Positions 8,635-18,747 are shown, counted from the first letter of the stretch. The stretch: 64,000 nt of DNA from Gluconobacter kondonii (GCF_002723995.1 NZ_BEWP01000001.1:1-64000); one strand, 5' to 3'. Notes: generated by a model from the letters alone, not told the origin. Numbers and translations: made by a program.

Positions 8635-9711
8635 ATGATTTACGGAAAACCCCTTCTTCTGGCCGGATGTGCGGTCGTCTTGCTGACGGGCCTCGCCTGG
8701 ACGGCGGATCGTTTCTTTGTGGGCGATGGTATCCGTCAGGAAACCAACGATGCCTATGTCACGGCCGATTTCACGACCGTGGCTCCGAAGGTCTCCGGGC
8801 GTATCGACCGGGTGCTGGCCGAGGACAATGAATACGTCCATGCCGGGGAAGAACTTGCGCATATCGAGGACGACGATTACCGCGCGGCGCTGGATGCGGC
8901 CCATGGCGATACGGCTGCGGCTCAGGGCGATGTGAACAATCTTCAGGCCCTGCTGGACCGCCAGGGTTCTATCGTCGACGCGGCGAAATATACCGTGCAG
9001 TCCGACGAGGCCGCGCTTGTCTTTGCGCGGCAGAATGCGGCCCGGTATCGCAATCTGTCAGCAGGGGGCGCGAGCACGATCGAACAGCAGCAGGGCGCGG
9101 AAGCCCGGCAGCTTGAAGCGATCGCAGCCCTTGCCCGTGACAAAGCCGGAACCAGTACGGCTGAACAGCAGGTCGCGGTACTGAAGGCGCAGCTTGAAAA
9201 GGCTCAGGGTGCGTTACTGAAGGCGAAAAGTGCCGAGCATCAAGCCGAACTGAACCTGTCCTACTGCACCATTCCCGCGCCGGTGGACGGCGTGGTGGGC
9301 GAGCGCGGCGTGCGTGTCGGTGCCTATGTCCATCCGGGCACAGGGCTGCTGGCGGTTGTGCCGGTCCGCAAGGCCTATGTGCTGGCGAATTTTCAGGAAA
9401 CCCAGCTGACGAACGTCCAGACCGGGCAGAGTGCGACGGTCTGGGTTGATACCTTCCCCGGTCATCCGCTCAAGGCGCATGTGGACAGTCTGGCCCCGGC
9501 CACAGGCGTAGCTTTCGCTGCGATCCAGCCCGATAACGCAACCGGAAACTTCACGAAAGTGGTCCAGCGCGTCCCCGTCAAACTGACCTTCGATCCCGGC
9601 CAGCCTCTGGCGGAAAAAGTGCGCGTCGGTATGTCCGTCGAAGCACGGATCGACACGTCTTCGACGCCCGAGGGTACCCATTCCCATGACGCCCGGTATC
9701 TCTGGAAATGA
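8635..9711 (+). CDS. HlyD/EmrA-family membrane fusion protein
   Basis: A 358-residue periplasmic adaptor. It has a single N-terminal transmembrane anchor (about residues 5-24) and the biotinyl-lipoyl half-motif near TTVAPKVSGRIDRVLAEDNE (about 49-68). A long alpha-helical hairpin rich in Ala, Glu and Gln covers about residues 85-200. The second lipoyl half follows in YCTIPAPVDGVVGERGVRVG, then a beta-barrel domain. It joins the EmrB-like transporter 14 bases upstream to the outer-membrane factor that overlaps its stop. The start at 8635 has only a weak ribosome site, suggesting translational coupling. Confidence 0.88.
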   Translation: MIYGKPLLLAGCAVVLLTGLAWTADRFFVGDGIRQETNDAYVTADFTTVAPKVSGRIDRVLAEDNEYVHAGEELAHIEDDDYRAALDAAHGDTAAAQGDVNNLQALLDRQGSIVDAAKYTVQSDEAALVFARQNAARYRNLSAGGASTIEQQQGAEARQLEAIAALARDKAGTSTAEQQVAVLKAQLEKAQGALLKAKSAEHQAELNLSYCTIPAPVDGVVGERGVRVGAYVHPGTGLLAVVPVRKAYVLANFQETQLTNVQTGQSATVWVDTFPGHPLKAHVDSLAPATGVAFAAIQPDNATGNFTKVVQRVPVKLTFDPGQPLAEKVRVGMSVEARIDTSSTPEGTHSHDARYLWK

Positions 9712-11219
9712 GAGCTCCCATGTTTCCTCCCTCACGCTGCTTTCTTCTGGGGCTCACCGCGCTGTCTGCCTGTACGGTCGGACCAGACTATCATCGGCCT
9801 GACCCGCAGGCACCCGCGCACTGGCATCAGAGTCTAGCCCCCGCTGCCAGCCATCCGCAGGAAACATCCATTGTCGATGCACAATGGTGGCGGATCTATC
9901 ATGACCCCACGCTGACGGCGCTGGAGGAAGACGTAGCACGCAACAATCTCGATCTGCGTGAAGCCGCCCTGCATTTCACGGAAAGTCAGGCTGAACGCCG
10001 GATCGCCAGTGCGGCGCAGATGCCACATATGGAAGGTGCTGCGTCCTATGCCCGTGAACGCGCCAGCACGAACGGTATTCTAGGCCTTCTGGGAACGATG
10101 CAACAGGCCGGGCCCGGCGAGATCGCCAGCGGCCAACAGGGCTTTGGACCGGCGGCTATGGATGGCGCGAAGGGCAACCCGTCTTTCAACCTACCGCAAT
10201 ACGGGCTGAGTGCGTCATGGGAGGTCGATTTCTGGGGGCATGTGCGCCGTCAGGTCGAGGCAGCTACCGCGGCCATGCATGAGACGGACGAACTGCGCCG
10301 CGACTTGCTGGTCTCCCTCATGGCGGAAACCGCGCAGGATTATCTGAGCCTGCGCAATATCCAGACCCAGATCGGCATCACGCAGCAGAGTATTGATATC
10401 GCAAAGCATAGCGTGAAACTCACGGAACTTCGGTTCGCGCAGGGCACGGCGACAAAACTCGATGTCGCCTATTCCCGCGGTCAGATGCATGGTTTTGAAG
10501 CGCGTCTTCCTGTGCTGAAAAGTCAGGAAGTGCACCTCGTGAATGCCCTGAGCTTCCTGACGGCACAGCAACCGGGCGCGCTGAAAGACACGCTCGGGTC
10601 TGTTCAAGCCATCCCGTCCGTCCCTGCTGACATTCCGGTCGGTTTGCCCTCCGAACTGGCCGAGCGCCGTCCCGATGTGCGAGCGGCAGAAGACCATCTC
10701 CATGCCGCAACAGCGAGTATCGGTGTTGCCGTCGCAGATTTTTTCCCACGCGTAACGCTGTCTGGCAGTCTGGATATTCAGGCGTTGCAATTCAGCGGAT
10801 TGGGTTCATGGGCGTCACGGCAGTACGGGTTCGGTCCGACCATGACCCTGCCTCTGTTCGAAGGGGGCCGTTTGACGGGACAGCTCCATCTGCGTCGCGC
10901 CCAGCAGAAAGAAGCGGCGATTGCGTTACAGCGCACACTTCTGAAAGCATGGGAAGACGTCGATGATTCCATGGCGGATCTGAGCGCCGCGCAGGAGCGT
11001 CGAAACCGACTGGAAGAAACTGTCTCGGAAAACGAGACCGCCGTCCATATCGCGCAGCTTCAATATAGTCAGGGAGCAGGAGACTTCCTCAATGTCCTGA
11101 CCACGCAGAATGCCCTCCTGGCAAGCCGAAGTGCTCTGGCTGAGTCCAGCGCAAACGTCTCGATCTCCGTCGCCCGTTTGTACCGATCCCTGGGAGGAGG
11201 CTGGAGCCAGAAATCCTGA
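9708..11219 (+). CDS. NodT/OprM-family outer-membrane efflux lipoprotein
   Basis: A 503-residue outer-membrane factor of the RND/MFS efflux type. It has a lipoprotein signal with lipobox LSAC (Cys at about residue 22) followed by TVGPDYHRPDPQAP, the standard opening of NodT/OprM proteins. Two OEP repeats follow (about 60-260 and 270-495), with the conserved GLPSELAERRPDVRAAEDHL segment. ATG 9708 overlaps the stop of the fusion-protein gene (ATGA), so coupling is likely; ATG 9720 is an alternative with a GAGAG site before it. It supplies the exit duct for the tripartite pump. Convergent with the nuclease gene, 24 bases away. Confidence 0.88.
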   Translation: MRAPMFPPSRCFLLGLTALSACTVGPDYHRPDPQAPAHWHQSLAPAASHPQETSIVDAQWWRIYHDPTLTALEEDVARNNLDLREAALHFTESQAERRIASAAQMPHMEGAASYARERASTNGILGLLGTMQQAGPGEIASGQQGFGPAAMDGAKGNPSFNLPQYGLSASWEVDFWGHVRRQVEAATAAMHETDELRRDLLVSLMAETAQDYLSLRNIQTQIGITQQSIDIAKHSVKLTELRFAQGTATKLDVAYSRGQMHGFEARLPVLKSQEVHLVNALSFLTAQQPGALKDTLGSVQAIPSVPADIPVGLPSELAERRPDVRAAEDHLHAATASIGVAVADFFPRVTLSGSLDIQALQFSGLGSWASRQYGFGPTMTLPLFEGGRLTGQLHLRRAQQKEAAIALQRTLLKAWEDVDDSMADLSAAQERRNRLEETVSENETAVHIAQLQYSQGAGDFLNVLTTQNALLASRSALAESSANVSISVARLYRSLGGGWSQKS

Positions 11220-11243
11220 CATCCAGCAAATGTCATGTCGTTC

Positions 11244-12146
11244 TCAGTCGTTGTTCAGGGCGGAATTGAGAACGGCTGCCAGGCGCACACCCGCCTGTTC
11301 AAGGCGCAGTTGCATGATCGGCCATGTCAGTTCGGTGTAGGCCTTGCCTACATCGGCGCCCTTGTTCGCCGGCAGCGCACCATAAGCCACGCTCCGAGCT
11401 AGAGAATGGCTTTCATCGGCCCAGTTGACGGTGGCGTCGTGAACGTCACCAGACGCCAGATCCTGCACCCAGCATTGCGCCTCATCCGGCGTAATCAGGG
11501 CTCCGAGGCGATCGGCTTCCTGCTTCGCACGGGCGGGGTCAATGCTGTAGAACGGGCCAACATGCAGATCCGCTTCATGGTCGATCACCCCTTCATCCCA
11601 CAAGGAATGCAGGTTCATATGACCATTGGCGTTCTTGCCGAAATAGGTCAGGTGAATTGCGTTCCCGCCCATATCCTTGTTCCGCTCAGCGGCATGCAAG
11701 GGTTGGTGGATGTCACCCATCAGATGAACGACCCATTTCAGCGCGATCAGACGGTCCTGAGGCGATGCATGCGTATCGGCAAGGACCCTGATTTCCTCGG
11801 GAAGTTTTTCCACAACACAGGCATGATCCGGGCAGTCGCGGGCCTGATCGTAGGCCGGATGGGACACATCAATATCGACATAATGCCATTTCAGAGTCTC
11901 AGGGGCTCCACCCTTCTTCTTGGGAACATGGCCGATCGTATCGGGCCAGGACGCAACCTGATCGAGGGTCTGGTGGTTTTCAAGCGCCAGCAGGGCTGTG
12001 ACGGCCTTCTGGGCCTGCGGCGTCAGGCGTTCCTGTGCGATATCCGCCACGATGGCATGCCCATAAGGCCCCCAGGCAAATGCACTGGAAGAAAAGGCAA
12101 GCATACCTGCCCCGATCAGAGACGCACAGAGAACACGAAACTGCAT
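11244..12146 (-). CDS. S1/P1-type zinc-dependent nuclease, secreted
   Basis: A 300-residue exported S1/P1 nuclease. A classic signal peptide ends at SSSAFA, so mature Trp25 would be the new N-terminus that ligates zinc in this family. The other zinc-site motifs are present: GHAIVADIA (with His30), LKWHYVDIDV, KWVVHLMGDIHQPLH and MNLHSLWDEG. Enzymes of this family cut single-stranded DNA and RNA and 3'-mononucleotides, releasing phosphate and nucleosides, here presumably in the periplasm. It is a single gene with no operon partner. Upstream is a long AT-rich region shared with the divergent lactate permease. Confidence 0.9.
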   Translation of the reverse strand: MQFRVLCASLIGAGMLAFSSSAFAWGPYGHAIVADIAQERLTPQAQKAVTALLALENHQTLDQVASWPDTIGHVPKKKGGAPETLKWHYVDIDVSHPAYDQARDCPDHACVVEKLPEEIRVLADTHASPQDRLIALKWVVHLMGDIHQPLHAAERNKDMGGNAIHLTYFGKNANGHMNLHSLWDEGVIDHEADLHVGPFYSIDPARAKQEADRLGALITPDEAQCWVQDLASGDVHDATVNWADESHSLARSVAYGALPANKGADVGKAYTELTWPIMQLRLEQAGVRLAAVLNSALNND

Positions 12147-12674
12147 GGAAAACCTGACCGCCCGTTGATGGAGAATGATGCTCCCCTGTTTCTCATCCTT
12201 TCGGGAGCATCACAAGGCATTCCAACGCGCTATTATCTCTTGCTCTGGCCTCCCGCGTTCACACGAGAACATCCAAATAAAAATCCCTAAACGACAATGA
12301 TTTATTTCAAAATCAGAGATAAAATTCGCTCCCGCAGCAAATTGTACCGCTCAATATTTTATTCAAGATCGTTATATTTACTTCATATCATTCCATTTTA
12401 TTTTCTCATGCGTGATGATTAGAGAAAATTTTCTACATTTCCCCGGAGTTTAAAGCATAAACTTTAGCGGTAAATATTATAACTTACTCCAACCATCAAA
12501 AAAATTTATTCTTAGATATCCAACTATCAAAAACAGTATGCCATAAAATTTACCATAACATTCAAAATAACATCATTGCCATTATTGTTTGCAAAAAATA
12601 CGATCCACTCACAAAGACAAGAAAAAGATATATTTTTCTTAATGTCACTCAGTTTCTACATTGGAGTCTCCAGA
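12147..12674. other. AT-rich divergent regulatory region upstream of lactate permease
   Basis: About 530 bases without a supported gene. From roughly 12290 the base composition turns strongly AT-rich, unlike the surrounding genes. Two near-identical 14-base direct repeats (ccaaccatcaaaaa at 12489 and ccaactatcaaaaa at 12520) start 31 bases apart, about three helical turns. This arrangement suggests a protein-binding region for lctP control. No clean -35/-10 pair was found. Confidence 0.4.
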
Positions 12675-14321
12675 ATGTCATCCTGGGCACAGGTTTACGA
12701 TCCAATAGGGAACATCTGGATTTCTGGAGCAATCGCTCTTATTCCAATCCTGTTTTTCTTCTTCGCCCTTCTTTATCTGCATATGAAGGGCCATATCGCC
12801 TGCACCATTACTGTGGGAATTACTTTCGCACTGGCCGTGCTGTTTTACGGGATGCCCGTGTTCACGGCTTTCGCCGCCGGTCTGTATGGCTTTGCTTATG
12901 GATTATGGCCAATTTCCTGGATCATCATCGGTGCGGTCTTTCTGTACAAGATTTCCGTCCGGACGGGTCAGTTCGACATTATCCGTCATTCCATTTCCAC
13001 AGTCTCGAAAGATCAGCGCATCCAGCTTCTTCTGGTCGCGTTTGCTTTTGGGGCTTTTCTGGAAGGAGCCGCCGGTTTTGGGGCGCCTGTAGCCATTACA
13101 ACCGCGCTGCTCGTCGGGCTTGGATTTCCGCCGATCTATGCCGCAGGACTGTGCCTGATCGCCAATGCGGCCCCCGGCGCATTCGGCGCCATGGGCATTC
13201 CCGTGATCGTTGGCGCACAGGTGATCGGGGCCGAGCCTTATGCCGTCGGTCGGCTTGTCGTCATGCAGTTGATCCTGATTGGCATCATCATTCCGTTCTG
13301 GCTGGTCGCTGTTGTGGACGGGGTGCGCGGCATTCGTGAGACATGGCCTGTCATTCTCTTTACCGGTGTTGTTTTTGCCCTCACACAGTCGCTAACGGCC
13401 CTGCTGATCGGGCCGGAACTTCCTGATATCATTGCACCGCTGGTGACAATGGTTGCCATCCCGGTCTTTCTGCGGTTCTGGAAGCCAAGCCGGGTTTTCC
13501 GTTTCGACACCGGCGATACACCCGCAGATGCCGTGATTGACAACGTGTCTTACACGTCATCGCAGATCATGCGGGCCTGGTCTCCGTTCATCATTCTCAC
13601 GGCCTTCGTCGCCATCTGGAGCATCAAGCCCTTCAAGGCGCTGTTTGCCGCTGGTGGTCCGCTGAACTGGACGGTTCTCGTCATCCAGTTTCCGGGGTTG
13701 CATAACCTTGTTCTGAAAACGGCTCCAATCGTTCCCAGCCCGACCCCCTACACCGCAATCTTCAAGCTGGATTTCATTTCCTCTGTCGGAACAGCCATTC
13801 TGCTGGCCGGTGTGATGACTGTTTTATTCCTGAAAATGCGCCCCACAGACGCCCTCGCGACATTCCGCGACACTTTGCGTGAACTGCGTATTCCCATTTA
13901 CGCCATCGGCATGGTGCTGGCTTTTGCGTTTCTTGCAAACTACTCCGGCCTTTCCACCACGCTGGCTCTGGTGCTCGCCATGACCAAGGGCGCTTTCACG
14001 TTCTTCGCACCGCTGCTGGGCTGGCTCGGGGTGTTCCTCACAGGCTCCGATACGTCTTCCAACGCGCTGTTCGGCGGACTTCAGGCGGCAACCGGACGGC
14101 AGATCGGAGTGAGCGGGGAGCTTCTGGTTGCCGCAAATACTGTCGGCGGCGCGGTTGGAAAGATGATTTCTCCGCAATCCATCGCTGTGGCGTCGGCGGC
14201 CGTCGGGCTGGTCGGGCGCGAGGGCGAACTGCTTCATTTTACACTGAAATGCAGCATCATTCTGGCCGTTCTGGTTGGGCTCATCACGACAGCACTGGTT
14301 TTCATGGGGGTAGGAACCTGA
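12675..14321 (+). CDS. lctP: L-lactate permease (LctP family)
   Basis: A 548-residue inner-membrane lactate:H+ symporter of the LctP/GlcA family. The sequence opens with [15 protein letters not shown], the conserved start of LctP, and contains [20 protein letters not shown] and the C-terminal [16 protein letters not shown] and [10 protein letters not shown] family motifs. About 13 hydrophobic segments are visible. The frame runs 33 codons further upstream, but GGAG at 12663-12666 sits 8 bases before ATG 12675 and homology starts there. It is a single gene closed by a strong terminator. The FAD-linked D-lactate-type oxidase that might use its substrate is 24 kb away. Confidence 0.92.
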   Translation: MSSWAQVYDPIGNIWISGAIALIPILFFFFALLYLHMKGHIACTITVGITFALAVLFYGMPVFTAFAAGLYGFAYGLWPISWIIIGAVFLYKISVRTGQFDIIRHSISTVSKDQRIQLLLVAFAFGAFLEGAAGFGAPVAITTALLVGLGFPPIYAAGLCLIANAAPGAFGAMGIPVIVGAQVIGAEPYAVGRLVVMQLILIGIIIPFWLVAVVDGVRGIRETWPVILFTGVVFALTQSLTALLIGPELPDIIAPLVTMVAIPVFLRFWKPSRVFRFDTGDTPADAVIDNVSYTSSQIMRAWSPFIILTAFVAIWSIKPFKALFAAGGPLNWTVLVIQFPGLHNLVLKTAPIVPSPTPYTAIFKLDFISSVGTAILLAGVMTVLFLKMRPTDALATFRDTLRELRIPIYAIGMVLAFAFLANYSGLSTTLALVLAMTKGAFTFFAPLLGWLGVFLTGSDTSSNALFGGLQAATGRQIGVSGELLVAANTVGGAVGKMISPQSIAVASAAVGLVGREGELLHFTLKCSIILAVLVGLITTALVFMGVGT

Positions 14322-14350
14322 CCCTGCGTTGATCTGAGAGCGGACATAAC

Positions 14351-14385
14351 CGGGCGCAGGAACATTTCTGCGCCCGTTTTCTTTT
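14351..14385 (+). terminator. Rho-independent terminator of lctP
   Basis: cgggcgcag (14351-14359) pairs perfectly with ctgcgcccg (14368-14376) across an 8-base loop, followed by ttttctttt. It lies 29 bases after the lctP stop. Confidence 0.9.
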
Positions 14386-14749
14386 CAGGGCCTGAACAGA
14401 ATTCCCGTACAAGCCCCCCAAAACGAATTGAGCAGCATTCTTAATAATAACAAACTTTATTGCACGAATATCCCGACAACTACTCGCGTTCCATCGAAGC
14501 TTCCTGACAATATAGCATCGTCAAATTCTTCAAGAATTTTTCGGTAACCATAATAAGATAACGATTGTTTTCGCTTTATATACTTTTGACACACCGTCCG
14601 AAAACTTTATTTTTCATGGGATTATTTACCGATAATCAGCTCTCCACGGTTGCATAATCACGTGACGTCTGTAGGTTTCGGACCTCTGTAAGGTGACACT
14701 GATCACGGTCATGTCATCCGTCTCGAGTGTATGCGAAGAGTGATCCTAC
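14386..14749 (+). promoter_or_regulatory. AT-rich region with candidate promoter for sldSLC
   Basis: Intergenic stretch of 364 bases without a gene, AT-rich to about 14640. TTGACA at 14586-14591 and TATTTT at 14608-14613 are separated by 16 bases and form the best sigma-70-like promoter I can see, giving a leader of about 130 bases before sldS. No clear inverted repeat was found. Confidence 0.4.
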
Positions 14750-15367
14750 ATGACGAAAGATCGTCACTGCCCTCTTGTTGACCTCCATACGTCTTCCCCC
14801 AATGCCATGCGCCTGAACCCGCTGACGCGGATGTCGCGTCGCGATACGCTGATGACGGGCATGGCGGGCGTGGGCGTTCTGGCGGTTGGAAATGTCGTGA
14901 CCGCAGAGCCTGCGACTGGCGCCGATCCGGAACTTGAGCGCTTCATGAAGGTGTCAACGCGCCTGACCGATCGCGCCTCTCTTGATCCCCGGATCGGAAA
15001 GGCACTGTACGAGCGCAATCTCCAGTCCGCCCCGGAGCGTAAAGCCCAGCTTTCAAAGCTGGCGACGCTTCTGGAAAGCGGGAATTACGAAAACGCCTCA
15101 GCCTTCGCCAAAGCCGCCGAACAGGCCGATCCGGCGTTTAAGGACGTCATTCATGACATCATGACCGGCTGGTATCGCGGCGTCGCGGACGGCAAGGTCG
15201 TGGTCTATCGCTCCGCCCTAATGTTCGACGTCACCAAGGACGCGATCTACCCCAAGACCTACGCCGCGGGCGGCCCGTTCTACTGGACGACGCAGCCCCC
15301 TGAAGTCGACAAGCCGACCGGTGCACCTGCGCTGTCGCCGTCCAAGTTCGACGTGGAACCTACCTGA
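14750..15367 (+). CDS. sldS: Small subunit of FAD-dependent sorbitol/fructose-type dehydrogenase
   Basis: A 205-residue small subunit of a membrane-bound three-component polyol/sugar dehydrogenase. A twin-arginine signal (SRRDTLMTG, Arg30-Arg31, then a hydrophobic stretch) exports it folded together with its catalytic partner. The C-terminal half has the family segment DIMTGWYRGVADGKVVVYR and the GGPFYW motif. In the SldSLC and fructose dehydrogenase complexes this subunit is needed for assembly and export of the large subunit. ATG 14750 is the longest start; ATG 14807 or 14831 would still keep the Tat signal. It leads the sldS-sldL-sldC operon, but its partner sldL is broken here. Confidence 0.85.
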   Translation: MTKDRHCPLVDLHTSSPNAMRLNPLTRMSRRDTLMTGMAGVGVLAVGNVVTAEPATGADPELERFMKVSTRLTDRASLDPRIGKALYERNLQSAPERKAQLSKLATLLESGNYENASAFAKAAEQADPAFKDVIHDIMTGWYRGVADGKVVVYRSALMFDVTKDAIYPKTYAAGGPFYWTTQPPEVDKPTGAPALSPSKFDVEPT

Positions 15368-15387
15368 GAGCAGGAACAGCATCTCTT

Positions 15388-16967
15388 ATGTCTTCTGATC
15401 AGAATCTCTCCGCCGATGTCGTGATCGTCGGGTCCCGTGTGGCTGGCAGTTCCATTGCGAACGAACTGGCGCGTGCGGGCATTTCCGCAATCTGGAAAAC
15501 AAGCAGTCCTACCAGGGCCCCTTCCCGTCCACGCCCTGGGCCGTGCATCCGCCCAACCAGATGACGCCGAACCAGTATCTGCATACGAGCGGCCCGAACG
15601 CGGAAGCGTATCAGCAGGTCTATCTGCGGATGATGGGTGGCACCACCTGGCACTGGGCCGGATGTGCGTGGCGTTATCTGCCGTCGGATTTCGAGCTTAA
15701 GACCCGCTATGGGCAGGGCCGTGACTGGGCCCTGAAATACGACGATCTCGAGCCGTTTTATTATCAGGCCGAAGTCATGATGGGCGTGTGCGGCCCTGAT
15801 CCGAAGGTCGAGGATCTGGGCTCCCCTCGTCAGCAGCCCTACCCCATGGAAGCGCTGCCGATTTCCTATGCGGCCCAGCAGTTCCGCAAGCTTATCACGG
15901 AAAAGACACCGTATCGCGTCGTGCATGAGCCACAGGCCCGCAATACACGGCCTTATGATGGTCGCCCGACCTGCGAGGGGCACAACAACTGCATGCCGAT
16001 CTGCCCGATCGGGGCGATGTATAACGGCGGCTATTCCGTCTATCACGCCGAGACTGCCGGGGCGAAATTCGTACCCAATGCGGTCGTTTATAAAATCGAG
16101 CGTGACAGCGCGAACAAGAAGGTGACGGCGGTTCACTATTACGATCCGGACAAGGGATCGCACCGTGTCACAGGCAAGTATTTCGTTATCGCGGCGCATT
16201 GCATCGAGACGGCCAAGTTACTTCTGGTTTCGGCAGACGAACAGAGCCCCAATGGTATTGCCAACAGTTCGGGCCATGTCGGCCGGAACATGATGGATCA
16301 TACCGGCGTGCAGGTGACGTTCATCAGCGGCGACAAGGCCCTTTGGCCGGGACGTGGCCCGCTTGAGACCAACGTGATCGACAATTTCCGCGATGGCGAC
16401 TGGCGTGGCGATCGTGGCGCGTATCTCGTGCACATGGTTGATGACAATCAGGTCGATTTCGCAACGCAGCTTGCAATTTCAAAGGGGTATGTCGGCAAGG
16501 ATCTGGAAGATCAGATCCGCTATCTGGCCTCTCACACCGTCCGTCTGTTCAGCCATAACGAGGCCCTGCCCGATCCGGACAACCGCCTGACGCTCAGCAA
16601 GACACATAAGGATGCGCTCGGCATTCCGCATCCGGATGTCTATTACAAGCTGCCGGATTACACGGTCCGCAGTTGCGAGCATACGCGCGGACTGTTCAAG
16701 GATCTCATCGGCCTGATGCATGGCACGGATGAGCAATGGACGCCGGGCTATTTCCCGCAGGATCACCCTTCGGGCAGCACCATCATGGGCGTAGACCCCA
16801 AGGACTCCGTGGTGGACGGCCATTGCCGGACGCATGACCACGAGAACCTGTTCATCGCGAGTTCGTCCGTGTTCTCCACGGTCGGGACCGGGAACATCAC
16901 CCTTACTGTCGCAGCCCTTGCGCTTCGTGTTACCGATACGCTGAAAAAAGAACTGCTCCATGCCTGA
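15388..16967 (+). pseudogene. sldL: Broken GMC-type large subunit of sorbitol dehydrogenase
   Basis: Remains of the FAD-containing catalytic subunit. ATG 15388 opens a frame with the expected start of an FAD-binding fold (DVVIVGSRVAGSSIANELA), in which the second Gly of G-x-G-x-x-G is Arg. The frame is lost near 15478-15485 and ends at a stop at 15561-15563. The rest of the protein continues in another frame from about residue-equivalent HFRNLENKQSYQGPF to 16967. Roughly 20 codons, including the rest of the FAD beta-alpha-beta motif, appear deleted out of frame. The downstream part is intact: the Cys cluster CEGHNNCMPICPIG, and the C-terminal DHPSGSTIMG and GTGNITLT that carry the GMC catalytic His and Asn. 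Restart at GTG 15543 would give a protein without an FAD site, so the enzyme is presumably inactive. Confidence 0.85.
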
Positions 16968-18276
16968 TTTCAAAACCGTTTTCTGGTCTTTTCTTGTTGG
17001 TGGAACGGTTCTGGCTGGACTGTCTTCTTTCGCTGCGCGGGCGGCGGATGTGGATCAGGATGTCATGAACCGTGGCGCCTATCTCGCTACGGCTGCGGAC
17101 TGCATCGCCTGCCACACCAAGCCGGGCGGTATACCGTTCGCGGGAGGGCTGAAGATTGCAACGCCCATGGGCGACATCATTTCCACGAACATCACGCCCG
17201 ATGCCGATCATGGGATCGGCAAATACTCGGAACATGATTTCGAGCAGGCCCTCCGCAAAGGCAAGCGCCGTGATGGCGCAAACCTCTACCCGGTCATGCC
17301 GTATGTTTCCTATGCGGCCCTGACGGATCAGGATGTTCACGCGCTTTATGTGTGGTTCATGAACGGCGTCAAACCTGTCGCGCAGACGCCGCCCGCCACG
17401 CAACTCAGCTTTCCGAGCAATATCCGCCTGACACTCTCAGGCTGGAACATGCTGGCGGGGACCGAGACGCAGGAAACTGGCGATTCTGCGAGTTATGACA
17501 AGATGCGGCGTGGCCGGTATCTGGCCATTGCGCTCGAACATTGCGGAACCTGCCACACGCCGCGCAACGTCATGCTGATGGAGAAGTCGGATCAATACCT
17601 GGCGGGCAGCCCATTGTCCGGCTGGTACGCACCGAACATCACCCCCAGCAAAACAGGCGGGATCGGTGACTGGAGCGAAGACGATCTCGTCCAGTATCTG
17701 CACACTGGTCGGGTCAAGGGCAGAAGTCAGGCGGCCGGACCGATGGGGGAAGCTGTCGAACACAGCACGAGCCATCTGACGGATGCAGATCTGCATGCAC
17801 TGGCGGCGTTCGTCCTTCAGGTCAAGGCGATCGACGATGCGTCCGACACTCAGCCTCGTGACGGTTTTGGCAAGGCGAACGACATTCCCGACCTGCGGTC
17901 AGGCGAACTGACCCGGATTGACAACCTGTCGCAGAAATCTCCGGAAAACCTGTTCGATGCCAACTGTGCCGCTTGTCATGGACAGAACGGTGCGGGGACC
18001 GTCGATCAGTATGCGCCGTCGCTCTATAAAAACTCCGTCGTCGGTGCGGGCCGTCCGGACAATCTGATCATGACGATCCTGACGGGCGTGAACCGCAAAA
18101 CGGCGGACGGTCATGCGAGCATGCCCGCTTTTGGCAGTACTTCGGATGTGCAGCGTCTGGACGATGCGGAAGTCGCGAGTCTTGTGAACTATGTCAGTAA
18201 GACCTTCGGCAGCGGCACCTATACCGTGACCGCGGATCAGGTCACAAAGGTTCGCAAGGACCACACTCCGCACTGA
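16960..18276 (+). CDS. sldC: Triheme cytochrome c subunit of sorbitol-type dehydrogenase
   Basis: A 438-residue membrane-anchored cytochrome c. A signal peptide (about residues 1-28, ending ARA) is followed by three CxxCH heme sites at Cys48/Cys51/His52, Cys195/Cys198/His199 and Cys336/Cys339/His340. This is the standard three-heme subunit of alcohol, sorbitol, gluconate and fructose dehydrogenases, which passes electrons from FAD to ubiquinone on the periplasmic side. The start overlaps the end of sldL by 8 bases. The gene is intact although its catalytic partner is not, so it may be an orphan subunit or could serve another dehydrogenase. Confidence 0.9.
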   Translation: MPDFKTVFWSFLVGGTVLAGLSSFAARAADVDQDVMNRGAYLATAADCIACHTKPGGIPFAGGLKIATPMGDIISTNITPDADHGIGKYSEHDFEQALRKGKRRDGANLYPVMPYVSYAALTDQDVHALYVWFMNGVKPVAQTPPATQLSFPSNIRLTLSGWNMLAGTETQETGDSASYDKMRRGRYLAIALEHCGTCHTPRNVMLMEKSDQYLAGSPLSGWYAPNITPSKTGGIGDWSEDDLVQYLHTGRVKGRSQAAGPMGEAVEHSTSHLTDADLHALAAFVLQVKAIDDASDTQPRDGFGKANDIPDLRSGELTRIDNLSQKSPENLFDANCAACHGQNGAGTVDQYAPSLYKNSVVGAGRPDNLIMTILTGVNRKTADGHASMPAFGSTSDVQRLDDAEVASLVNYVSKTFGSGTYTVTADQVTKVRKDHTPH

Positions 18277-18300
18277 GCGCCACCAGTCACGGGCAACGAT

Positions 18301-18340
18301 AAAAAAGGGGAGATGGACCAGATCCACCTCCCTTTTTTTT
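18301..18340. terminator. Bidirectional terminator after sldC
   Basis: An A-tract (18301-18306), a stem of gggagatgga with tccacctccc (one mismatch), and an 8-T run (18333-18340). It lies 24 bases after the sldC stop and 16 bases beyond the end of the minus-strand small membrane protein gene, so it can serve both. Confidence 0.85.
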
Positions 18341-18356
18341 ATCGAAAAACTGCGGG

Positions 18357-18611
18357 TCAGCCTTCGCTGGAAGGGCGCTTTGTCAGGCGCAGCAGGAAAT
18401 ACGGCACGAAGAAATAGAGCGCGATCACGACCATGAGCGGTTTGAGAAGCCAGTTCATGTTCTGATGCAGCAGCGACTGACTGAGAAGATTGCTCAGACC
18501 CATCATGCAGATCACCGAGAAAAGGCAGGCCAGATTGGCAAAAAATCCACGATCGCCGTTGATCTCGCGCAGTTGCTGAAAAAACGACCTGGACTGCGGC
18601 GCAACGCTCAT
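18357..18611 (-). CDS. Small two-TM membrane protein, unknown
   Basis: An 84-residue hypothetical membrane protein. A basic, polar N-terminus (SVAPQSRSFFQQLREINGDR) is followed by two hydrophobic segments at about residues 24-43 and 52-72 and a short charged tail. I chose the start at 18611, not the longer 18659, because AGGAAG (minus strand, 18626-18621) stands 9 bases before it. It stands alone between the sld and glp operons. The convergent terminators on its left and the glpK terminator to its right mark it as a separate transcript. I recognise no family. Confidence 0.55.
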   Translation of the reverse strand: MSVAPQSRSFFQQLREINGDRGFFANLACLFSVICMMGLSNLLSQSLLHQNMNWLLKPLMVVIALYFFVPYFLLRLTKRPSSEG

Positions 18612-18747
18612 GAGGGCATACTTCCTGTTCGTCGGCAGAGCATGGGAAAAGCACGCCACTCGTGGTTCTCATGCTGCCGGGCGGTGGGGAAGGATACTGC
18701 CAAGTTCGGCAGGATCAAAGCCTCAACTCGATGAAGCAGAGCTATTG

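Noticed and set aside
15543-16967. Treating the downstream part of sldL as an intact GMC oxidoreductase gene starting at GTG 15543
   Set aside because: It would lack the N-terminal FAD dinucleotide-binding motif, which is visible in the upstream frame, so it is one broken gene.
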